64,000 nucleotides of DNA, taken from positions 11,082,001 to 11,146,000 of the forward strand of contig NC_132976.1 of assembly GCF_047496725.1 (NCBI RefSeq), written 5' to 3'. The notes below the pieces were generated by a model. It was given only the letters and a program-made list of their open reading frames with translations. It ran no database searches and was not told the DNA's origin. The DNA is from Anoplolepis gracilipes (lineage: Eukaryota > Arthropoda > Insecta > Hymenoptera > Formicidae). Made by a program: the position numbers and the translations under genes. The stretch's first letter is position 1; every line of letters begins with the position of its first letter. Below are positions 1 to 15,300 of the stretch, one piece after another.

Positions 1-1366
1 CTCTCCGCGGTCGTCCTCAGCGGAGCCGCCGCTACGTGACAGGCTTTTTATTACCTGGCAAAAGAATACTTCCTTATTCCTTTTCGTTAGAGCCAGTCGG
101 TGGTCATTACTCATATATATGTAACATATATAGATACATACGTACGTACGTGCTAATGTAAGCGTCATTAATGTTCTCTCATTCTAATTAAACAAAAAAT
201 TCCTTATTAAAAAATTAATAGAGTTAGAAGCAAAAAGAATTATTATTGGCAGTTACTAACTTATAAAAAATATTTTACATTGATGCTAATTACGATTACA
301 TATGTGTTTATCGATTTTTAAAATATATTATAATTAAAATATTGAAAACATGTCATACGTATTTAATAATGAAACAAAAAACATTTCACATTATTTTACA
401 AAATATTTTATTTTGTAAAAATAAGACAGATTTTTTTTTTGTATAAAATTGTTATTAATTAACTCAAAAACATTTTGTATCCACATTGATTATTAGAAAC
501 GAAAACTTAAAGCAGATGCATCAGGTAGAGGACCATCGCGTGGAAGAGAACGTTAGCATAATGTCTTCGGGTTCCGTACATACATAACCCCCACACGTGG
601 ATACGTATAACGTGGTGCTGGCACCCCGCATAGTACTTTACTCCTTGGTACTTTGTGTGCAAATTATGCCCAAGACGAGACAGAATGGAGAAGAGCCCCG
701 GTTTTGCCTGCGAGGATGAAGCGAGCTCCCGATATAACCTCTTCGTACGAGATTCGAATGAAAATTTAAGAGAAAGAGTTTGCCCTGTGACGAAAGCTTC
801 CTGCTTTACAATATTTAAAAATGTCATTACTAACAGTGAGATTTTATTCAAAATAAAATAGCTATATATACATACATGTGCAAATTTATATTAATTTGTG
901 ATAAATGTAAAACTGTAAAAATGTAAAATGGTAAAATTGAAAAAATATAAAGATAATCGTAGTGAGATAAATTAATATTTATTAATAACAAATTTAATCG
1001 TAATTTTAAATTTATCAGAGATGATTATTATTATATTTTTATTTAATTTCATTTATTCTTTACTCTGTTGAATTTTATTTTTGTTTTATCTGATATATTA
1101 TTAATGCAATATGTGAGATGAAACTTTTGGTTAAAAGGAATCATAAAATAAACAGTGATGAATAAAAGTAATTAAAGATTTGTCAAAAAATTTTACGCCA
1201 CGTAAGACATTTTTTACAGTGGATTAATAAAACACATAAAAGAGAGTAATATTGCAAAATCTTAAAAAAGATCAAGAGAAAGATTATGTCAAAACCTATC
1301 ATGAAGGTTTAAATTAACTTTTGAATTAACTTTTATGCGTGCCTTGACAATTTTAATGATAATTGC

Positions 1367-1367
1367 A

Positions 1368-1416
<49 letters not shown>
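1367..1416. repeat. (GA)n microsatellite
   Basis: A near-pure GA dinucleotide tract of about 50 bases, followed by a degenerate purine-rich run to about 1,450. Confidence 0.9.
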
Positions 1417-1419
<3 letters not shown>

Positions 1420-4400
1420 AAAGAAAAAGAGAGGGAAAGAGAGAAAAATGAAGAAAGGATTCATATTACTGCTCTTTAGGGATTAGGGTCTCTAGTCCTG
1501 CGACAAGCTGTACTCTCCATCTTATAATAACAGGGCCTACCCTTCCTTGAATGCCAACGTTGTGTTCTCCACGTTCTCGTTGCGTCTAAAGATTTGTTGT
1601 GTGTCTCCGATTAAATTAGGAATTCTAGTCAGTTTATGCAACGTCACATTATATGCCTAATCTCCCCTATGTTTTATCGCTATTAAATACTATTCTTTAT
1701 TTTGCATAAAAATGTAGTTAGTTTAAAAAATAATATTAATAGTTGCAAAAGTACTATTTTTGCTTTTATCAATTAAAGAAAAAAAAATATATGCATTTTT
1801 CAGAGAATTGAATTAATCATAGTCTTTCAAAATAACTCTACGCAATTATTAAGTCTAATATATATTATAGATTCTAAACAATTCTAATTGTTGTTTACAA
1901 TAAATTAATCTAATAGTATTTATATTTGTGTAAACGTCACTTTTCACGAACCTTTACGGATAATAAAGGAATAGTAGGTGTAATCTGTAGACTCTCTCCT
2001 GTCTCTCTCCTCGTCCCGAATCCCTCTTCTCAGTCCTTACAGTCGTTTTGGAGGAAAACAAGACATTTATAAACACCACAACCACACCCATGCGCGAGAT
2101 TAGATTTGTTAAGATAATGAGGCGCCTGGTTTAACGAAGCGCCTCCAGCGTGCCTGCAACCATCATCATGAAGGGCCTGCAACCACCGTCTCCTTAATCC
2201 CGGATATGACTTTGCATGGTGAGATGGTTAGACCACTGCAGGATCCAGACTTGCGGAAGGATATGTGTTTACGAGCTAACAAATTTGCTGAAGCAAAAAT
2301 TCTTTATTATTACGAATGTAATAGATATTACACGCATACAGAAAATAAATTCTTCCAATATGCGTTCGTTAAATGCGAAGCTCTTACATTCGTTAAATCT
2401 AGAAATTTTCTGCAATAAAGTATATTTTTATCAACTGCTTTAAATATAGAAAAAATAAAAAAAAAATTTAATTATAAATAATATAAAATTTTTAGTTAGT
2501 ATTATAAATAACGTAAATAATACGCTATAACCGTTATATCGTCTCACTTGACACCTCGGGTAAATTGAATTTTGTTTCCAAGCTCTACACAAAGAGAAAC
2601 AAGGCGATTCGAGAGCGAGGATAAGGCAAGAGCTCACGAGTCTATGGCCCTTGAGAGAAATGTCGATGTCGAGATCCACAGTCGATCAGGATTTATCCTT
2701 ACTGCAATGCAGGCTGTATCTGGCGACGCGTTATTTCGACATCGGTGAAAAAAACATAATAAAATTTAACGGTCCGTCAGGCTGCGGCATTCCTACTCCC
2801 GGGGAGTAGCCAATAAATACCGGGGACAAGGCGGCTACAAATCTCAAGATAAACAGAAGCCCGTATTTTTCTACCCCCTTGACTTCCGCCGCGTTTCTCC
2901 GCGCTCCTCCGCGCTTTCTCCGGGCTCGTGGAAAAGGGCGCTCTGCCCTTTTTACATTCCACGTATGAATTATTAGGTGGCCGGACCTAAGGGGTGGACA
3001 CCGCGGTATTTAATTTTCACTCCCCATTAAAACAGGACGAATTTTTCCCTAATCGCATCCCTGACGATGAAAGTGCGGTCGGCAGTTTGTCACCGACCCT
3101 TCGTTCTATTATCAATGTATTACCCCGCCTTACCTCTTCCCTCTCTTTCTCTCTGTAAGTCATATATTAATTTAAAGTTCGGCTTTTTGACGTGATTGCA
3201 TATCGAGAACACATATTCGGATATGTGTATTAACGAGGTGAGAAATCTTTCGTTACCGAGACGGGTAGAGATCAGCGCGGGCGATGCCAATTAAGGAGGA
3301 GGTTGTGAGCACTGAAACAGAACTAAAGTCTGGCGGCTGCCTGTGATGTATGTGGTGGAAAATATTGGAGGCAATCTGTCATGCCATCGACGTTCCACGT
3401 TCCATGAGCGTCTGTTCCTTTCCTTCTCCGATCCCTTTCGCTCCTTTTCCTTGGTTCAGAATATTATGCTAGAAATTTAAGTAATTTTGTTCGCTCATTA
3501 TCATACAGAAAACAAGGAAAATAAATATATTTGCTAATTTTCTAATTTTTATTAATTTTTTGTATAACTGTTTTGTTGTTTAATAAATATTTAATATTTA
3601 TTATAGATGAAATAAAAATATACATATCATTTATTTTTACGAAAAAAAATTGATTAATTTGTTAAATAATTAAAAAAGTATGCATTAATTTATTTTAATA
3701 ACACATCATATTTTTTCTGCTATATTCATAAGAGTTAAACAAATATCGTATACGAGTGATCAATAAACAAGATCTTATTAATTCCCTCTAAAGACGCAAC
3801 TGGCATCTTCTCTCTTCTCTCAATACATGAATGAGTATCCTTCTCATCTCACACAGTCTTTTTCCTTCTTGAACAAGCTCCTTCCGGGTATACGGTTGAT
3901 TAAACGCGCAACTATGTAATGCAACGCAAATATACTGGCCTCGAGCTCGTTTTCCTTTTTGGCGTTCCTCATCCCCGAAGACAGACCGAGTCGTTCCGCT
4001 CTCGATTCCACCTTTCGACTCTCTTTGTATTCCAACCCCGGTCACTTGACGGAAATATTTATCGAGGGTCTCCGACGAGGCCCCCCCCTCCTTGATGCCC
4101 TACTCCTTCGGGCTAGACAGGACGACGACAGGGCAAGACGCGGTTCCTCGTAGTTCACCCCGATATCTTTCGTCGGCGTGTCCCCTTCGTCCCTTTCTCC
4201 ACGACTATCGTGTTCGCGAGTTCTTTGATCCATTTTACGAAGTTCGTTCGGTACGGATTATTTGCTTTCTTAATTACATTTCGATTTTACCTCGTCTCAT
4301 CTCTTTAACGCTTTCTCATTGAATAACTGACTGATCAGTTCTGCTCATCTTTCAAGCGTTGGCGCTATTAAGCTGTACAGAATGCATTTCATACATGTAT

Positions 4401-5205
4401 ATTTCATTACGTCACACAAATTGCAGAGCATAACAAGAATGACAACTGTTTAAAAACCAACATAATATATTTTACCGAATTAAATTTCAAGACTGTGAAT
4501 AAATAAATTTCTGTATCGATATGTTTTTTAAATTTATATGCAGAGGTATATATGATAATTTCGATGAGCGCGGATTTCGATATTTTGACAAGATTGCGAC
4601 ACTTTTAAATTCTTTAGTTTTTTTTATCTTTTCTCAGTCTACGACGGCGGAGAGTGAGAGCATCAGGACCTGATTTACATTTCTTTCTCTCGTCGGCATA
4701 AAAATTCCGCGGCGATAACTTCCTTTGTTCCACCCTCTGTGGTCGCAGGAACGACCGACCCCTGTGGCTCAAGAGCCGCGGGGGTGCCGTCGTAACTTCG
4801 TCTAGTTTCTCGTGCATATTACATTTTTCCTTAATTAAAGGCAATACACCTTTTGGTGGTAAGCGCAACTCACTTTCTGTCGTCGGCTGTGACCGAAAAA
4901 CCGATTAAAATTTGCAACATTGGCAAAATAATATTTTGCTTAATATATTGATGAGCATCAATTATTAAATGTAATTATTATACATAATTATATTATATAT
5001 AGATACAGAATGAAATTTATTACAGTACAAGTACACAATTATTTTATATTTTAAAATTTTGCTAATATATTTTTTAAAAATCTCTACAAATTAGAAAAAG
5101 AGTTTAATGTGATAAAATTATGTTTGATATCTTATTACAAATAAATTCTTTGAAAGTAGTTATATATAACGCAGCACAAAATGGAATAAAAAAAGTAACT
5201 ACAGT

Positions 5206-5207
<2 letters not shown>

Positions 5208-5238
<31 letters not shown>
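5208..5238. repeat. (AT)n microsatellite
   Basis: An uninterrupted AT dinucleotide run of about 31 bases in an AT-rich, gene-free stretch. Confidence 0.9.
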
Positions 5239-5241
<3 letters not shown>

Positions 5242-8199
5242 TAAATAATGATATTAATAGCTGATTAAACAATAATTCTTTCTCAAATATATTCCCTAAA
5301 AATTAAAACACACTCTCTCTATACACCATATCCATGTCAACTAAAATTCAGACGCAAACAAATAATGAGGACAGTGAATTCATTATACTCTATTATTTTT
5401 CTATATGCAATGAACATAAAAAGCTCAGGAATTGGTTTAAAATGCCAATAGTCTGAACAGCTTGATCGCTTTTTAAGTCAGACGATAATTAGCATTATAT
5501 TTTCGTGAAAGTTTTCGCGCAATCATATTCGAGAATTGCTTCAAAAGCGTCCAGAAACGATCGAGCGAACAGTAACCGTACGACGTTTCGCAACTTTATA
5601 CGTTCCTGATAATCTCTCAGAGAGCTCCCGGACGGTTATTCGCGGTGGTCGTCTGGATTTATGAAATGGCAATAAAATTTATATGACTCGGTGGATCGTT
5701 AGGGGTGCGGGCCCGCGCTCGTTCAGATTGATGTCGGTTGTGCCGCGAGTCTGGTCCACTTGCCTGAGGCTACGTTTATTTCTCTCTGCGATCGTCGTAG
5801 AGCACTCCATGCTCGTTATTAATCTTTTGAAAATCGCGACAGTCATTTTAATCATTGTGTAAAACAAAAAAAGTAGATTTTATTTAATATATCGTCATGC
5901 GCGCAAATTTATTTTACATTACTTTTAAAAATTTTGTAAATATAATATAATAATTAGTCAATGTATTATCTTTGAAATTTAATTCTTCAATTATCACATA
6001 GATCTTTTATAAAATTTATATTAAATGTATAAATGTAATACATATCCCGATTAATTTATGCATATTAAGTGAACTCTTGTATTAAACTAATTGTGAGTCT
6101 ATTAACAATTTTATGTGTGTCAATATACAAAGAGAAAATTATACATTATCTGCACACATATTACATCTGTAAATTAATAGCCCCAAGAAAATTGTGCTTA
6201 ATTTAAAAATCAATCGAGCGAAATAAATCAATTATTTTTTGTATTATTTTCGCAAAATATATTTTTCCAAAATTAAAATGTATAATTTTATAATAAATTA
6301 AAGAGATAAAAACATTACTATGTGTTATGTCATATATTCAGCGTGAAGAATTAATCAATCTTCAAGATATATATCTGACATGTATGTGTCTCGCGTTCGC
6401 GACATATCTGCATAATCTTAGTTTTTATCGTTTGATCTGGAGCACCAGAGAAGAAAAAAAAAGGTGCTTTTGATAACTCACTTATGCAGTGAATCACGCG
6501 TGTGCTTTGCCGAGCATGATGCCTCGAGGACATGTCTGTTCTACCTGTTGCTCGATTCCCCATCGACGGTAGCAAGTATCGCGCGAAGAATTCGACGGGC
6601 TCTCGCCTTCTCCATGTTTTCTTCTGTCTATTGCGATGTGAACAGTTTGTAAGTGAATTGGTTGCAGTGGGTTTTCAGAAACTGGAATGTACGATTCGAA
6701 TCGGCGTTAAGACCGACAAGATAGACCAATCTCAATTTTGCGAGTGACCGTATCGCGTTCGTCTTGTTGCAGGTGGACGATCGAGTCAGGTCTCCAGGAA
6801 CATCACGATGCCTGACCGCTACTACCATGTCGCTCTTTATCTCGCCTTCTAGCCCCGAAGAACCTGTTACGTTGTAAGTAATTTGTATACCTATATTTTT
6901 CTGAAGCTATTTCTCTTTAACGTATTTAAGCTGATGTTGTTATCAAAATGAATGTATATGAAAATGATGTATATTTCCACAATTTTTATCTCACTTAGAA
7001 TAGTTCTGGTTTCTTCCTTCCTAATAAATTAGAACCAAAAAAAGTTGAAGTAATACATTTGACATGATAAAAAATTAAAAGTCTCTTAAAATAAAATATT
7101 TATTAAACCGTGCTGAAACACCTTGTAAAATAATGTATAATAATATTTTCGTCAAAGATGCTAACATATATATAACATATAATTTCCACAGATCAAACAG
7201 ATTAAATGTAATTTTTTTAACTAAAATAAAATAAAATTATATAATAATGCAATAATATAATTTAGGAAAAAAGTACGATACATAATAACAACACATTTAT
7301 TGCAAGATGTAACCATCTTTCATTTGAAACTAAATATTATATTACATGTGCATTATTGTATGTGTGTATGTAACGTGAAATATTTCACAAAAGCCTCTAG
7401 AGGAAATACTGAAATCAACATATAAAAAAAAGGAATTAAATATAATATTCTATTCTATACGATATTTAATGGATTGTATAATTTAACGGATATTAGTATT
7501 TGATGGGCAAAAAACAATAAGGATGATTAACACTATTCTATATTTTATGTAAGAAAATTAAAAGTGTCTTCCTCTCTTTCTCGTGAAAAACGCAGGCGAG
7601 ACTGCGAGCCTTGTAGTTTGCCTTTCTGCGGTTCAAAAAGCCACTCAGATAAATTAGTAGTCGCTACTGCCACATTGCTAGCAATACAGCAATGGTGTTC
7701 TCGTGTGGTCCTACACCAGACGTTTCTCCGTTGTTGTCGGCTCGGTTTCGCAGAGCATCGCGTAGCGAGCTACGCAGGAAGACGAAGAGGGGTAAGGAAG
7801 GAGAGGCGATATTTATGCCAGTTTTTTATTGCGCTTTAGCCTGAGAGAGCAGAATGGAAACAATATGTCACCCAGTAGGGAAAGCAGCCTGGTAGCAGGA
7901 CGGAGGGGAGGGGGGGGGGAGGGGAGGAGAAGAAGGGAGCTGTGCGAACTTCTTGTAGGTGGCCCGACCGGTGTGGTACCTAACGTTAATACTAACGCCT
8001 CCACCGTGCCAGCGCCCTCCGGCCGACGTCATGATTTTAAATGAACAACCCCCATTTCTCCCTTTCAGCCCGAAAACACGGGCGAGATTGCCGCCGTGCG
8101 TTTCGTGATACCGCCTACTAAACGATTTTTGAATTTGTTCGCATTGTACTTTTATTTCCATTTCGAATTATTTAGTATGAGATCGATTAGTGTAAAATA

Positions 8200-8210
8200 C
8201 ACGAGAAAGA

Positions 8211-8244
<34 letters not shown>
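8200..8244. repeat. (GA)n microsatellite
   Basis: A GA-rich run that begins as GAAA/GAGA mixtures and becomes pure GA, about 45 bases long. It lies some 40 bases before an AT tract. Confidence 0.85.
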
Positions 8245-8249
<5 letters not shown>

Positions 8250-8283
8250 CGTGAATATTTTTTTTATACTTGCTCTTTATACT

Positions 8284-8285
<2 letters not shown>

Positions 8286-8334
<49 letters not shown>
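8286..8334. repeat. (TA)n microsatellite
   Basis: A pure TA run of about 49 bases. The short open frame across it, whose translation is a Tyr/Ile alternation, is an artefact of the repeat. Confidence 0.9.
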
Positions 8335-8340
<6 letters not shown>

Positions 8341-9859
8341 TTGTGCAGAGTGGGTTTATCTCATTTGCACAACGCGAAAAGCTCTCAAGCTGATGTAAAA
8401 GTTAAAAAGGTAAACGACATATATAAAAACATCGTATATTAACCAAAGTTTGTTGATTGCTTTGCTGCATACAGATAATTTAGAAACCTTTTTCGACGTA
8501 AGATGATTAGATCAGCTCTCTACTGTGAAATAACTTTACCGCAATTTATATAAAAATACTGAATATATTCTTACTGAGAAAGCGTGATGGATAATCGGTA
8601 ATGGAGAAAGAAGATGCAAATATTCTGTGGATAAATATAGCTATATAAATATAAATCCGGCAATTTCGCGGCGAAATATTCGAGATCAGACGATTTCCGG
8701 CAGTTCTGCTTATCGCTCGGAAGTACGCGAAAAAATAAAGAAAAAAAGGAACGAAAAAAGGGGAAGGACTCGTTATTCGGAGTCTCAAGAGTCATCGGAT
8801 AAGTGCATATCGATTTCTCCCTATTGGCGAGGGTCGGGCCGTTGGTAAGATCGAGGCGAATGGGAAAAAAGAAGGCGGTAAAAAGGGCAAAGGCTATAAG
8901 TAACGGACCGTCTGGTGGAAAGCGCTCGAGGGCGAACAGTGATTTAGAGAAATTAAAACTTTAATTCATGTTCGGGTTCATGGGGGGTTGTGTCCTCTAC
9001 CTCCTACCACCTTCCCCTCTTTGCCCAACCGCTATTCCACCCTGTGGCATTCTGTGCCCCGACTGTGTCGATCGACCGAAATATCGCTCCGCGTAAATTG
9101 GCAAGCACAACTAGTGCTCGTTTTGCTTTGCTATTCTCGAGACCTTCTCGTATTTTCATGGAAATCCTCTATTACATAAGCTTATGTCATAAAATAATAC
9201 ATTTACTAATAGATACATGTGTATGAGATAGTTTACTTCAATAATTTTCTGAAACATTATTATATATAACTTATTATTTAAATTTTAAATAATATTTCTC
9301 GATTCTTAATAATAAACATGATATAATACAGTTATAATAATAAACATTATAAAATGACATTTATAACGCAATTAATAATCTAAATATAGAGATGTTTTAA
9401 CATTGCAGCTGCTTGTTTATCATCGAAGAATCTAATAATGGATGATTTATAAGAAGAGGGTGAACGAACAAATGTTTCGGAATCGGTCATCCATGTCTAC
9501 TAGACACAATTATTGTCATCTTGATTTAAGTCGCACATGCATTTTAAAGCACAATGCAGGCTAGCTGGCAGTTATAGGAGCCGAATAAAAATTCAATACT
9601 GCCGGATAAAGGAGCGTTATGTATATACTATCATCTAATATGTTTGTTTATATATGTATACTTATAAAGATCTCCTTCAACGGATATAAATTATATATAA
9701 ATATCTTAAATATTTTTTCAGAAATATGTGTTATATTTTTGTTTCTTACTAATTTCATAACAATAATACAGTTAAAAAAAAAAGTATAAAAAGTATTCCC
9801 ACTTTTTCAAATCTTATTACGTTAATTTTAGATGGATCAATTTTAAATATAATTGCATT

Positions 9860-9883
<24 letters not shown>
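9860..9883. repeat. (TA)n microsatellite
   Basis: A short pure TA dinucleotide run of about 24 bases. Confidence 0.8.
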
Positions 9884-9893
<10 letters not shown>

Positions 9894-12263
9894 ATATAAA
9901 AAATCATGTATATGAATATTGATGATATTTAATCAAATTTCCACAAGTAAAAACTTGATTCCAAAATTGAAAAAACTTTTTTTTGCGATACGTCTTTGCA
10001 TGTCATTTTATGTAATAATAATGTTACTCAATCATGAAGAATTCTAAAAAAACGATGACTCGCGAGACAGAAGCGTCGCGATAAATCTGCATTTCGCAAG
10101 ACGTCCTTACAAACTTTTATGAGCCATACAGGATATAGAATATGAGGAAAAGACGTACTCTTTATCTTCCCTTCCCTTTCCTCGTTCATCCTTCGTCTTC
10201 CACGTTCTCTTTTCGTCTTTGGATATCGTGGCTTTTAGAAGGTAGCCTCCGCCTACAATAAATTCCCATCACCAGCTTCCAGGTACGCCTTCGTAGTAAG
10301 TAAATCATATCGTAAGTGAATCCGAATTGAATACAATGAATAAATATGGCTTTCGTATAATAAAAGGTAACCATGAGAGTATCTGGTAAAAATCACAACT
10401 AGTTTTTAATCCAAGGAAAAATTTCTTTTTTCATATCTCAATTAAAAAATATTCCGCGGCAATTTGTATATATATATATATATATTTTTTTTATATTTTG
10501 TTGATGCCTCTCTTTAAAAAAATCAAGTTCTTCGCGTCTAGGTATATTATTTTTCTTTATCATACAAAGCGAATATGGGCGATTTACGCTTGTTCGCGAC
10601 GCAGTTTCGCCCGCATATATGCGTGAATGCGAGTCAAGGAGCAACCAGTCGGTGGAAATGCATAAATACATGAGTCGCGGGGCAACGAGCAAAAGAGGGA
10701 GAGCTTGGCCCGCATATGTAGCGAGCGACTCGTAATAACGTGTGGATAGCCGTTTTCTCTCGTCATGAAAATACGGTCTTTCAAAAGCCTGTATTTTCCC
10801 CTCGAAAATGGGCGCGGTTTCGCTCGTTGCTAAAGAGGACATATGAGTAATGACACTTTATTCCACGATTTCCTGTCACTAACTTTGTTTCGCAACGATT
10901 CTCCCGTTATCCCTTGTTATTTTTAAAAGTATGTTATTTTTACATATATTATTATATATTTTTACATACATTATTATTAAATTTATTAAATTTGTGCATG
11001 AACTTTTGAAAAACTGCAATTTAGTTAGCATAGATATTCTGTGAATTGAAAGATTAAAACGTAAAAGTGACACTTTACAATTGTGAGTCGAGATAGATAA
11101 TAAAAAGATATGTGTAAAAAATCAAGATCAGAATAAAAATTAGATTCTCAGACTCAAAGTATTAATTTTTAATTGTTTTTGAATTATTTAATTAATTAGA
11201 AACATAACAAAAGTATTGCTTGCAGATAATCGACTGATCAATAAACTTTTTACAATTCTGTGGATCAGCTGTCTCTCTCCGATTTACGATCCTTTTATTA
11301 ATTAATACATAATTAACAAGATTTTCTTATTAACACTTGGTCTGTTGTAACACAATTGGCTTTGTCGAAGCATAACGATTATATTTTCGTGACTCTCGAG
11401 ATTGTTTTTTAATCTCTCAGCAATCAGTTGAATTAAAAGTCGAAGGAAACGCAACCAAACGATGACTATGCCACAACAAGCGCAGCAAGTAAATATAAAG
11501 GGAAGGGATGACTCTGCAGGCATTAGAGAGGCGAGATTCGCATTCCCGCATTACTGTCACGCGAGTAATTACGCATCGTCGAAAGCAACGGTGCGACGGT
11601 TAGAGATGGGGCGAAGAGTGGGTGGTGGATGTAAGGGACGGTGAAACGGGAAGAGGGAGGGGGGGGGGGACGGTAGCAGAAGGAGTTAGAAGGGTTGCTG
11701 TCGCTGCGTTGCTGGCTCGGCGTCTCCCGCGTTGCGCGATTCGCAGCCAACGGGAGAAACCAGAGCTAATAAAAGCCCACAATTACCTCCGGTTCGAGCC
11801 ATTTGTCTTGACGGGCGTCTCATGCCCGATATAATTCACCGTGGCAACAACACATTGTTGCCTAATGAGGTGTAAAACATTCCGAGATATCTGGCTGTCT
11901 CGGGCTGCGAGGGCGGTTTCCGTAGCGCCGATTCACGGCGATATCGCGGCCCTTTTACCCGCGCTCTTATACAGACCGATTCTTCTTTATTCGTCAAGAA
12001 TGAGAGTCGTCTCATGAGAAATAACTCATTTCTCTGATTTTTAGAGGTAGACATAAAAATTGATCGAGGGACAAGTCGTTTATACATTTTATAGAGGAAT
12101 CTATAAAAAAAATTTCTAGAGAAACTTTATTTCTTTTATATAGAATATTCTCAATCTTGCGTGATGTTCTTTAGGTAAAAAGTTTTTGATGAAATTGAAA
12201 TTAATCTCATCAAAACCCATCGCGCGTGTGTTGCAACTTTTTCACTTTCAAGATCAGATAAAT

Positions 12264-12325
12264 GAGCATTAATCTAGTTATAATATTATAATACTGATTA
12301 TAATATTATAACTAGATTAATGCTC
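12264..12325. repeat. Perfect 28-bp inverted repeat (hairpin)
   Basis: The arms at 12,264-12,291 and 12,298-12,325 are exact reverse complements over 28 bases, separated by the six bases TACTGA. Each arm starts or ends with GAGCATTAATC or its complement. No open frame or recognised family is attached. It could be a small mobile-element relic, a replication-slippage product or a structured RNA; the sequence does not decide. Confidence 0.9.
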
Positions 12326-15300
12326 TGTTGTAAAAGAAATTTGTTTAAATATTAAACAAGATTTAATTTTATCGTCAAAAATTAATTTGCTGATACTCTT
12401 TAATTTTACTGTAAAATGTGTCATTTTTTGGTTCAACTTTTAACAGCTAAATCAATAATTAAAGTAATATTCTAAATTAAGAAATTTTATAAAATAAAGA
12501 GAGAGAGTTCAATATAGTCTTATCATATATGAGTAACTCGTACATAAATTGTCACAAGTCTCTCATTGTCAGATCAATTCCTGTCATTCGGTTTCACAAG
12601 TTACATTGAGATTTACCGATTTGGAGCGTGCTCCGCGTTTTTACTCCTTTTCATCCCGAAAAGTTTGTAGCTCCCTCTCCCCTCCACCCTAGCACAAATC
12701 ATACAGTTTGCCGGACAATGTTTGTTCGTTGCGGCGCGTATCCTTTCGAGGTTTTTTTTTCCGACGCGGTATGGAAGAAACGTGCTCCGTCAATTCGATT
12801 TAGCCGGATGTGCTACGTGCCTTTTTTACTCACCCTGTCTCTCTCAAACAGCTCGTTCGCTTCTCTTTGTCTTTATTTCGCCGGTACGGCAGTGATTTGC
12901 TACGATAAAGCCGCATTGACAGGCGACGCACGTGTATCGCGTGTCGAAGGACACCCTCCTCCTTTTGCAGCACGGGCTGTCTTTTCTCTTTCGAGCCTCG
13001 CCCTTCGCGCTCAAGGCCGGTCGAAGGAGCTTATGATATATTTGTAATCATGTTACTCGCGATACGTGCCCTTCCGTTACAACTGCCTCTCGTAACAAAC
13101 GACTGCGGTCCTTTTTTTCACTTTATGGCCGTGTACGTACTCACGCAGTCTTCGATAATGCTTTGAGAATTAGAATTTTGCGCATTACATTCCTACACAC
13201 GATTTAAAATGCTTTAGGATCGCAAATCATCACGTATATAATTTAGATTTCTATGTGATTAATAATCAACTCTATTACATTATACAAAGAGTCTCATAAA
13301 ATGAGACTCTTAAACTTTGTTGAAGAAAATTAGGTTTAAAAATATTTTAAAGTTATTTTATCTTTAAACATGTAATTATTAAATTCGATATGTCGTGACG
13401 TTTCTCCATACTCCTTTATTGATTATATAATTATGACGATATGTCGAATACATTTATAGGGATGATATTCATTGGTGATATGCATTACGTACGTATACGT
13501 ACATGTAACATCGCGAGGCGATCCACAGTGAGAGGGCTCTCGAGTTTTAAGGGTCGTCATTATTATCAGTGCGAGGCTCGAGAAATTGCATCGTAATCCA
13601 AGAATAGCGCGAGGCGGACCACTTTTCGGAGAGGTAATTTCAGCTAGCCGTAACAATCTGGTGGCGGCGGAAGCATATTATTATAGCCATAGCCCCCGCG
13701 GACAGTTTATTCCAGGTTCGTTTCTAGATTTACTGCTCTTCTCATTTCGCAAGAAAAATTCACGATTCTTCGGCCCTAAAATCGGACTGCCTAAAATTGT
13801 GAGATATTGCGCTCGCGCAAACTTTCCATTAACATTTCGTAGGGAAATATTAAAATATGACCTAATATATACTTATGTCGGAAATATAAGATTCTATTTG
13901 AACTTTATGATTTTACATATTTAAATATGTATCTGTATAAAAATAAGAATCGTAAATGACGTAGAGTAAAACTCATATTATAATTTTCTTACCTATATTT
14001 GTATTTATTTTCTTGTCTTATTAAGTAAAAGAAATGGCAATAGATGAACAAGTTTTTTCCCTACGTATCGCGCAAAAAGCTTTATTGTAAAATAAAATGT
14101 TACGGCTGCTATAATTGGGTATTATAAAATTACAGAAAAAAATAATTAGTTGCATTAAAAAAACTACCAAAAGATAACGGTTTTTTATTGTAAAATTTTT
14201 AATATGTATTAAATATATCAATGAGAATATATGTCTAAATTAACGTAAATAACGTTATTACATGTAGAAGTGTATATACCTACGTATATACTAGTACTTG
14301 TCACTATGACGTTATCGATCCGATGGCATGGTCGGACGTCGGTTGGTCCGAGCACAGTCGCTTCTTACCCCCTCGCTCCTTTCTGTATATATCCCGTCTT
14401 TGCCGCCTCCTCGATGCAACCCTTTAAGGTCGCTTTTCCAGTGGATATCAGCATTAAACCCTTGGGAGACATGACGTTCTTTTCAATTTATCTGCCATTC
14501 GAGATGAAGATATCTGAGAATACAAAGTACGATTTTAAAGTTTGCAAACTCCATTGTACTCCCGCGTTTTCGCACATGGTGGAAAATCGCGCATTTTTCC
14601 TGTTAAATATGCGCTAAAAGAGCCATCCATATACTCGATTCGAAAATTATTTGAATTCGTCGCGTGTTAAATGCATATACATACATGTAGCCACTTACTA
14701 TCTTTTTCTAAAGGCGTTAAACTTGAAAAGGCGCAATTTGTGAATGGCAAGATGTAAGGACTCGTTTTGCAACAGCGTAGTCGCCGGCTTCCGTAACTGC
14801 GAAAATTTGCGGCCTCCCACCGCCAGCGGTCTCACTATAAATCAGTTGAAATTTGTTATGCGCGGCACGCAGATGGTTTTGTTATATGAAAATATGTGCC
14901 GCGCGGGGATGGCGTGTAAGTATCCCTCGGTAAAACACATCCCTTATATCCCGCGCGTACCCTCGACCCCGGTCGCCTCGCCCCGCTTCTTACGCCACCC
15001 CCCTAGACAGGCCCGAGGCGTCATGCTGTTCTGCGCTCTCTTTAATTACACCCCGAAAACGGGACGCGTGACGTATTGCCATGTGGCGAAAGGGACAAAA
15101 AAACGACCTTCACTGCGGGCCAAAATCGCCTCGCGATCTGCAGCTCGGGTATCAGCTCGTTAATCAATGCCTCAACGATACTTAATGTTTTAAGAATACA
15201 TTTCGCGTACGCGAATAAAAATTGTCGAAAAATCTTAGTTTTCTTTTTCGAATTCTCTCTCTCTGTATCGTCAAATTTTCGCGATATTTGTAATGTAGTA

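Noticed and set aside
8251..8442. Open frame with a long Tyr/Ile alternation
   Set aside because: It is translation of the TA microsatellite, not a gene.
12628..13047. 139-codon plus-strand open frame
   Set aside because: It lies in a GC-richer island, has no domain, and has composition like a chance frame; no splice partners.
14744..15163. 139-codon plus-strand open frame, and a 115-codon frame at 14,270-14,617
   Set aside because: Neither shows a family motif, and both are in a GC-richer patch where long chance frames are expected.
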